Under the pieces are notes generated by a model. That model searched no databases. It was not told the DNA's origin and saw only the letters and a program-made list of their open reading frames with translations. Positions 1 to 9,355 of a stretch of 64,000 bases of DNA are shown one piece after another. How positions within the stretch are numbered: the first letter of the stretch is position 1; each line of letters starts with the position of its first letter. Source of the DNA: Denitratimonas tolerans. Its GTDB lineage: Bacteria > Pseudomonadota > Gammaproteobacteria > Xanthomonadales > Xanthomonadaceae. The DNA lies in contig NZ_JBBDHC010000013.1 in NCBI RefSeq assembly GCF_037203605.1, positions 1 to 64,000 of the forward strand, read 5' to 3'. The position numbers and the translations under genes are program-made.

Positions 1-26
1 ATGCGAGAGTAGGTCATCGCCAGGGC
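1..26 (+). rRNA. rrf: 5S ribosomal RNA, 3' end only
   Basis: The first 26 bases match the conserved 3' end of proteobacterial 5S rRNA (ATGCGAGAGTAGG...GCCAGGG, helix-I closing side). The rest of the gene lies left of the window. A strong intrinsic terminator follows within 10 bases, as expected at the end of an rRNA operon. The match is by recognition of the conserved motif; the exact 3' base is uncertain by one or two. Confidence 0.85.
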
Positions 27-34
27 CTTGTGCC

Positions 35-66
35 AAAACCCCGCAGCTCACGCTGCGGGGTTTTTC
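35..66 (+). terminator. Intrinsic terminator of the rRNA operon
   Basis: Arms CCCCGCAGC (39-47) and GCTGCGGGG (52-60) pair perfectly around a 4-base loop and are followed by a T-run (61-65). An A-run lies on the left side, so the hairpin could act on both strands. It sits directly after the 5S end. Confidence 0.9.
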
Positions 67-222
67 TTTGCGCGCGCCAGTGCCGAAGATTTCGATCGCA
101 TGCCGGTCGGAGCGAGCGGCCTGGCGTCACAGCCGATTGCGCGCAGCGCGCCGACGGCTCCCGGGTTGTTCGAGGCGTGTGGCTGTGGCACTCTCGCTCG
201 AGAAGTTCCTGGAGAGTGACCC

Positions 223-780
223 GTGATCGATCCAGACGGATATCGACCCAACGTGGGCATCATCCTCATGCATTCCGACGGCCGTGTGTTCTGGGCGCGG
301 CGGGCGCGGCGGGATGGCTGGCAGTTTCCGCAGGGCGGCATGCGCACGGACGAGACGCCGATCGAGGCCATGTATCGCGAGCTGGAGGAAGAAACCGGCC
401 TTCGGGAAGAGCACGTGGAAGTGCTCGCCAGCACGCCGGGCTGGCTGCGCTACCGCCTGCCGAAGCGCTTCGTGCGCACTGCGCAGCGTCCGGTGTGCAT
501 CGGCCAGAAGCAGGTCTGGTTCCTGCTGCGCCTGGTGGCCGACGAGCGCCACGTCAAGCTCGATCTGACCGACAAGCCCGAGTTCGACCGCTGGCAGTGG
601 GTGGATTTCTGGTACCCGTTCGAGCACGTCGTCGACTTCAAGCGCGAGGTCTACCTGCGTGCCCTGCGGCACGTCGCGCCCATCGCGCAGGCCGTGGCGG
701 AGGCGGCGGTGATCCTCGGTGGCGTGCCGGAGAACGATGCTTCGGCCGCTGCGGGAATGCCGCAGCGCCGCGCTGGCTGA
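223..780 (+). CDS. rppH: RNA pyrophosphohydrolase RppH (NudH)
   Basis: A cytoplasmic Nudix hydrolase of 185 residues that removes pyrophosphate from the 5' triphosphate of mRNAs and so starts RNase E-dependent decay. The N-terminus MIDPDGYRPNVGII is typical of RppH. A complete Nudix box (G-x5-E-x7-RE-x2-EE-x-G) spans residues 38-60. The start is GTG at 223, with GGAG at 211-214 as a well-spaced ribosome site. It is monocistronic here: the rRNA terminator lies upstream and the convergent MotB-like gene downstream, separated by a weak hairpin. Length and ends match the family, so the call is firm. Confidence 0.95.
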   Translation: MIDPDGYRPNVGIILMHSDGRVFWARRARRDGWQFPQGGMRTDETPIEAMYRELEEETGLREEHVEVLASTPGWLRYRLPKRFVRTAQRPVCIGQKQVWFLLRLVADERHVKLDLTDKPEFDRWQWVDFWYPFEHVVDFKREVYLRALRHVAPIAQAVAEAAVILGGVPENDASAAAGMPQRRAG

Positions 781-786
781 GCGTGC

Positions 787-815
787 CCGAACGGTCCGCG
801 GGCCGTTCGGTTGTT
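787..815. terminator. Probable intrinsic terminator between convergent genes
   Basis: Arms CCGAACGG (787-794) and CCGTTCGG (803-810) pair perfectly around an 8-base loop and are followed by TTGTT. The hairpin lies in the 41-bp gap between rppH and the MotB-like gene, where a terminator is expected. The T-tract is imperfect. Confidence 0.55.
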
Positions 816-821
816 CCGCAC

Positions 822-1949
822 TCAGCGGTTGGTGAGCTGGATCTCGATGCGTCGGTTGATCGCGTAGGCGGCTTCGTTGTCGCCGGGATCCAGCGGCCGG
901 AACTCGCCGAATCCATTGGCGGACAGCCGATTGGCGGGCACGCCGCGGGTCACCAGGTACTTCACGATGGCAATGGCGCGCGCGCTGGAAAGCTCCCAGT
1001 TCGACGGGAAGCGTCCGGTGGCGATGGGGCGTCGATCGGTGTGGCCGTCGATGCGCAGCACCCAGTCCACGTCGCTCGGTATTTCGCTGGCGACTTCGCT
1101 GAGCGTGGTAGCCAGGGAATCGAGTTGCTGCCGCGCGACGGGCGTCAGTTCGTCGGTGCCGGAGGCGAAAAGCAGTTCGCTGGGAACCACGAAGCGGTCG
1201 CCCACGATCTGGATGTCCGAACGCCCGCCCAGCACTTCGCGCAGCTTGCCGAAGAAGTCGGAGCGGTAGCGCTGCAGTTCGTTGACGCGCTGCGCGAGCG
1301 CAAGGTTGAGCTCCTTGCCCAGCTCCTCGATGCGCACGTCCTTGGCCTTGCCCTGCGCGCGGGCAAGATCCAGCGAGGCGGCAATCTCTTCCAGCTGAAG
1401 GCGCAGTGCGGCCACTTGACGGTTCAGCAGCTCGACCTGCGCGGCGGATTTGGCCGAAAGCTCGGTCTGGGCGGCGAGCTTTTCGCGCTCCTCGTCAAGC
1501 GCGCCCAGCTGCGCGGCGATCTCGGCTTCGAGCTGGCGCTTCAGTTCGTCCAGCGCGCTGATGTCGGAGGAGAGACGCGCGATCTGCGCCTGGTCCTCCT
1601 CGCCGCGCGCCTGGGCCTGGGTCAGAGCGGCCTGGGTGGTGTCGAGAGACAGCCGCAGCGCGTCGCGTTCGCCGGATGCGGTGGCCAGCGTAGCGGAGAG
1701 TTCGTCCACCTGCTTCATTGCGACGGCCTTGGCGTCCTGCTCCATCGACAGCGTTTTCGCCAGCTGCGCCAGTTCGGCGTTGAGCTGCGCCAGCGCCCGG
1801 TCACGGCCGGAGAGGGCATCGGACAGCACGAACTGGCCGATCGTGAAAATCAGCAGCATGAAAACCAGCACCATCAGCAGCGAGCTGAGGGCATCGACGA
1901 AGCCGGGCCAGAAATCGATGCCGCGGCGGCGGCGTGCCAGTGAGGTCAT
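822..1949 (-). CDS. MotB/OmpA-like peptidoglycan-binding membrane protein
   Basis: 375 residues. A single N-terminal transmembrane helix (about residues 22-45, after the cytoplasmic start MTSLARRRRGIDFWPGF) resembles MotB. A long Ala/Glu/Gln-rich coiled coil follows (about 45-230). The C-terminal domain is OmpA/MotB-like (about 250-375), with LRIDGHTDRRP and a final NRRIEIQL that matches the peptidoglycan-binding signature. It is transcribed with the MotA/ExbB-like gene just upstream (3-bp gap). Such pairs form ion-driven stator-like complexes of mostly unknown role. There is no flagellar context, so I do not call it motB. The coiled coil is unusually long for a flagellar MotB. Confidence 0.8.
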   Translation of the reverse strand: MTSLARRRRGIDFWPGFVDALSSLLMVLVFMLLIFTIGQFVLSDALSGRDRALAQLNAELAQLAKTLSMEQDAKAVAMKQVDELSATLATASGERDALRLSLDTTQAALTQAQARGEEDQAQIARLSSDISALDELKRQLEAEIAAQLGALDEEREKLAAQTELSAKSAAQVELLNRQVAALRLQLEEIAASLDLARAQGKAKDVRIEELGKELNLALAQRVNELQRYRSDFFGKLREVLGGRSDIQIVGDRFVVPSELLFASGTDELTPVARQQLDSLATTLSEVASEIPSDVDWVLRIDGHTDRRPIATGRFPSNWELSSARAIAIVKYLVTRGVPANRLSANGFGEFRPLDPGDNEAAYAINRRIEIQLTNR

Positions 1950-1952
1950 GGC

Positions 1953-2999
1953 TCAGCGCCGGCCTTCGACCGCAGCGGCCAGCGTGCGCGACAGCAGGCG
2001 GAACTCGGCGCGCAGTTCGTCGCTGACCCGCGCTCCGCCGCCACCCTGCTGCGCCAGCGCCTTCAGCGCGTTGCGTACCTCGGCCTGGGTGTCGGCCAGT
2101 TCCGCCAGGCCACGTGATTCACGCGCGAGGTGCTCGGAAAGCCGCGCCAGGTGATCGTTCAATTCAGCCATCTGCTGTACGCTGCCGCGCCGCTCGCGCT
2201 CGCTGTCCACCAGCGCGCGCTGCATCCGCTCCAGACCATCCGCGGTCTGCTCCAGCAGCGCCTGCACGTAGGCCGGTACGCTGGCCTCGCCTTCACCCAG
2301 CGCGCCGCCGGACGACAGGCGCGTCATGCCCGAGAGCCAGTCCTCAACCTCCGTGTAGAAGCGGTTGGCCGCGCGCGCGGCGAGCAAATCGACGAGGCCC
2401 AGGATGAGCGAGCAGGCCAGGCCGAACAGGGAGGTGGAAAAACTCGTCGCCATGCCCGAGAGCGGTTGCTGCAGCTGCGACTTGAGCGTATCGAACATCG
2501 CCACCGCATCGCTGCCGGCACCCAGGCCCGCGATGATTTCCCCGACCGAGGCTATCGTGATGAGCAGGCCCCAGAAGGTGCCGAGCAGGCCTAGGAAGAT
2601 CAGCAGGCCCACGAGATAGCGCGACAGGTCGCGTTGTTCCTCCAGCCGCAGGTGGATCGAGTCGAGGATCGAGCGCATCGACTGGGTGGAGAGCGTCTGC
2701 GGCTTGCGCCCGCCCTGCGAAAGCATGCGCGCCATGGGGGCCAGCAGCACCGGCGTTTCGAGCGTGCGCTCCGGGCTGGAGCGCCGGTAGGCCTCGATCC
2801 AGTCGACCTCGCGCTGCAGGCGCAGCACCTGGCGCAGGTTCGCGATGATGCCGATGGCGAACACCGCGAGGATCACCGCGTTGAAGATGGGCGTGGCCGA
2901 GAATGCGCGCAGCAACGGTGCGTACAGCGCACCGGCGACGAGGGCAATGGCGGCGAGGACGCCGAGTATCCAGAGGAGGACGCGCTGGGGCTGGCTCAT
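1953..2999 (-). CDS. MotA/TolQ/ExbB-like proton channel family protein
   Basis: 348 residues from the start MSQPQRVLLW; the open frame continues further upstream, but that part lacks coding character. Hydrophobic helices lie near residues 7-30, 37-55, about 140-165 (LVGLLIFLGLLGTFWGLL) and about 195-215 (FSTSLFGLACSLILG). The GTFWGLL and TSLFGLACS segments are typical of the MotA/TolQ/ExbB family. The C-terminus is coiled-coil rich. It is operonic with the MotB-like gene immediately downstream. Function is inferred from family and pairing: an inner-membrane ion channel driving a peptidoglycan-anchored partner. Confidence 0.8.
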   Translation of the reverse strand: MSQPQRVLLWILGVLAAIALVAGALYAPLLRAFSATPIFNAVILAVFAIGIIANLRQVLRLQREVDWIEAYRRSSPERTLETPVLLAPMARMLSQGGRKPQTLSTQSMRSILDSIHLRLEEQRDLSRYLVGLLIFLGLLGTFWGLLITIASVGEIIAGLGAGSDAVAMFDTLKSQLQQPLSGMATSFSTSLFGLACSLILGLVDLLAARAANRFYTEVEDWLSGMTRLSSGGALGEGEASVPAYVQALLEQTADGLERMQRALVDSERERRGSVQQMAELNDHLARLSEHLARESRGLAELADTQAEVRNALKALAQQGGGGARVSDELRAEFRLLSRTLAAAVEGRR

Positions 3000-3221
3000 G
3001 GAAATCCTGCGTTGGAACCGGAACGAGGGCCGCAGAGCATGGCGGCTGCTGGCTGAACCGTCGGGCGCGTGCCCGAAGGAGGCGGCGGGTTGGACAAGCT
3101 GAACGCCGACAGGTTCCGCTGCCGCGCATCGCGACGGAATCGCCGGCCCGGCACGTTGAAGACTCCGGATGCGCATCCCGCGCACCGTTTCAGAAATTTC
3201 GATGAAACAAGGAGTGTTCCC

Positions 3222-3677
3222 ATGTCGAACCCACGTTTCCCGCTTCTTGCGCTGGCGCTGCCGGCGCTGCTCCTGGCCGTGCCCGCGTTCGCTCAGGCCC
3301 CGCAGGGCGAACGTCCCATGCGCGACGGGCGCGGATCGCAGCCGGTGGTTCTGGCTGAGGCCCACCAGCGCGCGATTGACCACGCCAGCGCGATTGATGC
3401 CAACGGCGACGGCGTCATCGACGCGGCCGAACTACAGGCCATGCACGAGAAGGCACGGACCGAGCGCGCGCAGCGTCGTCTTGACACGCTCGATGCCGAT
3501 GGCGACGGGCGCGTGACGGTGGAAGAGTTCGTGGCCGCCCGCCAGGCCCGCCTTGCAAGCATGGATACCGATGGCGACGGTGTGGTCAGCGTCGAGGAAT
3601 TCCGTGCCGCGAGCCATGGCAAGGGCCGCAGGCACCGTCACGGGCAAGGCCCCGGTCCCGGCCCGAAGCCGCGCTGA
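3222..3677 (+). CDS. Secreted EF-hand calcium-binding protein
   Basis: 151 residues. An N-terminal signal peptide (MSNPRFPLLALALPALLLAVPAFAQA) predicts export. Three EF-hand loops with full ligand patterns follow: DANGDGVIDAAE, DADGDGRVTVEE and DTDGDGVVSVEE. The tail is rich in His, Gly and Pro and could also bind metal. The start ATG at 3222 has AAGGAG at 3209-3214. It heads a cassette with an ECF sigma factor, a putative anti-sigma protein and a periplasmic sensor, which suggests a role in envelope or metal/calcium sensing. That role is inference from context. Confidence 0.85.
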   Translation: MSNPRFPLLALALPALLLAVPAFAQAPQGERPMRDGRGSQPVVLAEAHQRAIDHASAIDANGDGVIDAAELQAMHEKARTERAQRRLDTLDADGDGRVTVEEFVAARQARLASMDTDGDGVVSVEEFRAASHGKGRRHRHGQGPGPGPKPR

Positions 3678-3746
3678 CCGCAGCCGGCGGCTCTGCTAAC
3701 GTCCATGGATGCGAGCCTCCCCTGGCCCCGATGGCAGGTTCCGGCG

Positions 3747-4307
3747 ATGAGTTCGTCGCTGGAGCCTGCGCCCGTGCACGATCCGGATGCGGACGATCTC
3801 GTCTGCGCGGCGACCGGCGACGAGCGCGCGTTTTCGCGCCTGGTCGATCGCCATCTGCCCATGGTGTACCGGCTGGCCTGGCGCACGCTCGGCGTGGAGG
3901 CGGATGCCGAGGACGTGGCGCAGGAAACGTTTCTGCGCGCCCACCGCCAGCTGCCGCGCTGGCGCTCCGGGCAGGCGCGCTTTTCCACTTGGCTGTACCG
4001 GGTGGCGCTGAACCTGTGCCAGGACCACCTGCGCCGCCGCCGCGACTGGGTGCCGATCGACACCATGGAACTGGTCGATCACGATGCCGCACCCGAACGC
4101 GCGCTGGAGCGCATGGACGTGTCGCGCCGCGTTGCCGATGCCATCGCCGCCCTGCCCGTGCGCCAGCGCGAGGCCCTGCTGCTGTGCCACTTCGAAGGGC
4201 AGAGCAATGCCGAGGCGGCGCGGGTGCTGGAGGTGTCGGTGGATGCGCTCGAATCGCTCCTGGCGCGGGCGCGCCAGAACCTGCGCGCGGTGCTTGGTCA
4301 TGAATGA
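3747..4307 (+). CDS. ECF-family RNA polymerase sigma factor
   Basis: About 186 residues from ATG 3747 (MSSSLEPAP...); an in-frame ATG at 3705 would add 14 residues, but 3747 has a better-placed AGG. Sigma region 2 includes FSRLVDRHLPMVYRLAWRTLG and DAEDVAQETFLRAHR. Region 4 includes LPVRQREALLLCHFEGQSNAEAA, a helix-turn-helix for -35 recognition. It lies between an EF-hand gene and a small membrane protein gene, the usual place for an ECF sigma factor with its anti-sigma partner. The regulon is unknown. Confidence 0.9.
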   Translation: MSSSLEPAPVHDPDADDLVCAATGDERAFSRLVDRHLPMVYRLAWRTLGVEADAEDVAQETFLRAHRQLPRWRSGQARFSTWLYRVALNLCQDHLRRRRDWVPIDTMELVDHDAAPERALERMDVSRRVADAIAALPVRQREALLLCHFEGQSNAEAARVLEVSVDALESLLARARQNLRAVLGHE

Positions 4308-4352
4308 CCATCCCGCCCGCAGGCCGGTTTCACTGTATCAGGAGGCAAGACC

Positions 4353-4805
4353 ATGACATCGCGTTCGCCCGCCGAAGCCAATCGCCTGCTCGCCATCCAC
4401 GGTGCCGATCCGGCGCGTTGGCCAGCGCCGGATCGCGCGCTGATCGAGGCCGTCGATCCGGCGGCGCGCGCCGCGCAGGCGCGGCTGGACCAATCGCTGG
4501 CGGCGTTCGAGTCGCCGCCGCTTCCGATGCATCTGCGGACAGCGATCCTGGCGGCGGTACGGGCAGACAGCCAGTCGCGGCGTGCCGCCTGGCGCGCGGC
4601 GCTGCTGGCGCTGTGGCATGAATTGGGCGGGGCGCGCGTGGCGGCACCCGTGTTCGCACTGGCCCTGGCAGCCGGCATCGGATTGGGCAGTGGCCTCATG
4701 CCCGCCACCGGCCCGGGTGACGGCATCGACGACCTGCTGACCCTGGCGCTGATCGACGACACCTACCTTGCGCTGGCCCCTGACTGGAGCGGAAACGTCC
4801 CATGA
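4353..4805 (+). CDS. Probable membrane anti-sigma-like protein
   Basis: 150 residues with a strong ribosome site (CAGGAGGCAAGACC before ATG). The N-terminal half is soluble and Ala/Arg-rich (EANRLLAIHGADPARWP...). One hydrophobic segment lies near residues 92-115 (VAAPVFALALAAGIGLGSGL), and a short C-terminus follows. Position directly after an ECF sigma gene, size and single-span topology suggest the cognate anti-sigma factor. I see no zinc-binding HxxxCxxC motif, so it is not a classical ZAS protein. Function is inferred from context only. Confidence 0.6.
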   Translation: MTSRSPAEANRLLAIHGADPARWPAPDRALIEAVDPAARAAQARLDQSLAAFESPPLPMHLRTAILAAVRADSQSRRAAWRAALLALWHELGGARVAAPVFALALAAGIGLGSGLMPATGPGDGIDDLLTLALIDDTYLALAPDWSGNVP

Positions 4806-4893
4806 CCTGCTTGCATCTCCCGACCAGCCCCTTCCCGGAAGGCTGCGCCGCAGCGGTGCGGCGACAGGCCGGGCGCGCGCCGAGGATCCACCC

Positions 4894-5367
4894 ATGACCC
4901 GATCCGTTCGCCTCATCCTGCTCGCTTCGCTCGCGCTCAATCTGGCCTTGGGCGCGAGCCTGGCGTGGCTTGTGTTCCAGCCCGGGCGCGCGGCGCTCGA
5001 GACGCGCCAGCGCGAGACGCCGACGATGTTCCGCCCCGAAGCCTTGCGCCGCGCCTTGCCGAAGGAGCGCAGCGAGGTGGTCGATGCCGTGCTCGCGCGG
5101 CACCGCGACGCCATGCACACGCGCATCCGGGCACAGTCACAGGCGCGCGATGGCGTACGCGAAGCGCTGCGCGCCGAGCCGTTCGTGCGTTCGCAGCTGG
5201 AGGATGCGTTTGCGCGGCTGCGCGACGCGGAAGGACACACCGCCGAAGAAGCCCATGCGCTGCTGGTCGATCTGGCCTCGCGCGCCACGCCGGAGGAGCG
5301 CGAGCGCCTGTCGCGCATCATGAAAAATCGCCATGGCTCGCGCGAGCGGCACAGGTCGGACCACTGA
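4894..5367 (+). CDS. Periplasmic heavy-metal sensor family protein (CnrR/Spy-like)
   Basis: 157 residues. An N-terminal membrane anchor (LILLASLALNLALGASLAWLVF) is followed by a helical, charged domain with repeated Arg/Glu pairs (RDAMHTRIRAQSQARDGVREALRAE). This matches the architecture of the CnrR/ZraP/Spy-like periplasmic sensor and chaperone families. It follows the ECF sigma and putative anti-sigma genes, as CnrR follows CnrYH-type modules. No clear metal-binding His/Met cluster is visible, so metal specificity cannot be stated. The start ATG at 4894 was chosen because the signal anchor begins there. Confidence 0.7.
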   Translation: MTRSVRLILLASLALNLALGASLAWLVFQPGRAALETRQRETPTMFRPEALRRALPKERSEVVDAVLARHRDAMHTRIRAQSQARDGVREALRAEPFVRSQLEDAFARLRDAEGHTAEEAHALLVDLASRATPEERERLSRIMKNRHGSRERHRSDH

Positions 5368-5422
5368 AATCCGGCCGCGCCGACCCTGTTTCCACCCCGA
5401 TCGATTCGAAGAAGGAAGACCC

Positions 5423-6597
5423 ATGGCCAACCCGCGCCGTCGCCTCGTTCCCCTCCTTGTGGCCGCCATCATCCTTGCTGCCGGCGGCCTGGCCTGGTGG
5501 AAGTTCTCCGGCACGAGCGGCCAGTCCACGGCGCAGGCCACCGCGGTCGCTGCCGTCGCCGACATCGAGAACACCGTTTCGGCGCTCGGCAAGATCGGCC
5601 CCAAGACCTATGTCGACGTGGGCGCGCAGCTTTCAGGCCAGCTCGAAAAGCTGCACGTGGAGGTGGGTGATCGGGTGACGCAGGGCGCGCTGCTGGCCGA
5701 GATCGACCCGCGGATCTATGAGAGCCGCGTGGACGGTGATCGCGCGCGGGTCGCCAGCCTGACCGCGCAGCTGGCCGAGCGCGGTGCCAATCTCGAGCTG
5801 GCGCGCATCACCCACGAGCGCAACGCCTCGGTGGCCGAGCGTGGCCTGATCGCGCGCGACGTGCTCGACACCAGCGCGGCGCAGCTCAAGCAGGCGCAGG
5901 CACAGGTCACCTCGCTGCGCGCCCAGCTCGAGGAGGCCCAGTCGACCCTGGAGGGCAACGAGGCGAATCTGGGGTATGCGCGCATTTATGCGCCCATCGC
6001 CGGCACCGTGGTATCGCTCACCGCGCTCGAAGGCCAGACCCTCAACGCCAACCAGATCGCGCCCAACATCCTGCGCATCGCCGATCTCGACACCATGACC
6101 GTGATCGCCCAGGTGGCCGAGGCTGACATCGGGCGCGTGCTCGTGGACATGCCGGCCTGGTTCACCACGCTCGGCCAACCCGATCGGCGCTGGCACGGGA
6201 CGGTGCGCCAGATCCAGCCCACCCCCGACATCGTCAACGAGGTGGTGCTCTACAAGGTGCTGATCGACGTGGAAAATACCGATGGCGCGCTGCTGCCGGA
6301 CATGACCGCGCAGGTGTTCTTCGTGATCGCCCAGGCGCAGCAGGTGGTCACGGTGCCGGCAGCGGCCGTATTCAGCCCGCCCGATGCGCGCGGGCAGAGT
6401 TTCGTGCGCGTGCCGGGGCCGGAAGGCACGCCGCCGCGTGCGGTGGAAACCGGGCTGCGCGATCGTGAAAAGGTGCAGATCGTTTCGGGCCTGGCGGCGG
6501 GCGACACCGTGCTCCTGCCCGATGCCGGCCCAGTGCGCGGGGCCGCGCCGGGCGCGGCCCCGCGGCCGCCGATGGGCATGATGGGCGGGCCGCGCCG

Positions 6598-6601
<4 letters not shown>
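5423..6601 (+). CDS. macA: Macrolide-efflux periplasmic adaptor MacA
   Basis: 392 residues of the HlyD/RND membrane-fusion family. It has an N-terminal membrane anchor (LVPLLVAAIILAAGGLAWW), a lipoyl-like half-motif (VDVGAQLSGQLEKLHVEVGDRVTQG), a long alpha-hairpin coiled coil (about residues 95-190), the second lipoyl half (YARIYAPIAGTVVSL), and a beta-barrel region. The adaptor joins inner-membrane MacB to an outer-membrane TolC-type channel. Its stop overlaps the macB start (ATGA), so the two are translationally coupled. No tolC is in the window. The C-terminus is Gly/Pro/Met-rich. Confidence 0.9.
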
Positions 6602-8571
<1,970 letters not shown>

Positions 8572-8616
8572 TCGCGCGGAGGATCGCGGTAGGATGCGTC
8601 CTCGCGCGAGGATTCC

Positions 8617-9258
8617 ATGGCCAAGCTCTATTTCTACTATTCGGCGATGAATGCCGGAAAGACCACCACGCTGCTGCAAAGCGCGCACAACTATCACGAG
8701 CGCGGGATGCGCACGCTCATCCTCACGCCCAGGCTGGACAACCGCTTCGGCGAGGGCACGGTGGCGTCGCGCATCGGCCTGTCGGCGCGCGGGCGCATCT
8801 TCGAGCGCGACGACGTGCTCGATGCGCTGGTCGAAACCGATATCGCGGCCCATGGGCGGCTGCACTGCGTGCTGGTCGACGAGGCCCAGTTCCTCACCCG
8901 CGCCCAGGTCTGGCAGATCACCGAGATCGTGGATCGGCTGGACGTACCGGTGCTGGCTTACGGCCTGCGCACCGATTTTCGCGGCGAGCTGTTCGAGGGC
9001 AGCCAGTACCTCCTGGCCTGGGCCGACTCGATCACCGAGATCAAGACCATCTGCCACACTGGCCGCAAGGCCACGATGGTGGTGCGGGTGGACGAGCAGG
9101 GCCGCGCCGTCACCGACGGGCCGCAGGTGGAGATCGGCGGCAACGAGCGCTACGTCTCGGTGTCGCGCCCGGAGTTCAAGAAGATCGTCGCCGGCGAGGG
9201 GCGCATCGAACTGCAGCAGCCGCAGCTGCCCTTGCCCCCGACGCGTCCCGACGGTTGA
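8617..9258 (+). CDS. tdk: Thymidine kinase (type II)
   Basis: 213 residues. It phosphorylates thymidine to dTMP with ATP in the salvage pathway. The P-loop is SAMNAGKTT near residue 10 and the Mg/ATP site is LVDEAQF. The lasso region GGNERYVSVSR is conserved. E. coli and human TK1-type enzymes carry a four-cysteine zinc site at the lasso; here only CHTG remains on the first side and SVSRPEF on the second, so the zinc site appears lost. It is a stand-alone gene between macB and exeA. Confidence 0.93.
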   Translation: MAKLYFYYSAMNAGKTTTLLQSAHNYHERGMRTLILTPRLDNRFGEGTVASRIGLSARGRIFERDDVLDALVETDIAAHGRLHCVLVDEAQFLTRAQVWQITEIVDRLDVPVLAYGLRTDFRGELFEGSQYLLAWADSITEIKTICHTGRKATMVVRVDEQGRAVTDGPQVEIGGNERYVSVSRPEFKKIVAGEGRIELQQPQLPLPPTRPDG

Positions 9259-9355
9259 TTTAACCGATTCCTAACGCGAGTTTCCCCCGACGCTGGCTAC
9301 AGTGCCTTCCCGTGCGCCTCACCGCGACGGACGTCCCGCCTGCCCTGTGGAGCGC

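Noticed and set aside
30..1943. Long open frame overlapping rppH and the MotB-like gene
   Set aside because: Both overlapped genes are conserved in other frames; composition is that of a GC shadow.
822..2999. MotA/MotB-like pair as ZorAB of a Zorya anti-phage system
   Set aside because: No ZorC, ZorD or ZorE gene lies nearby; neighbours are rppH and an EF-hand gene.
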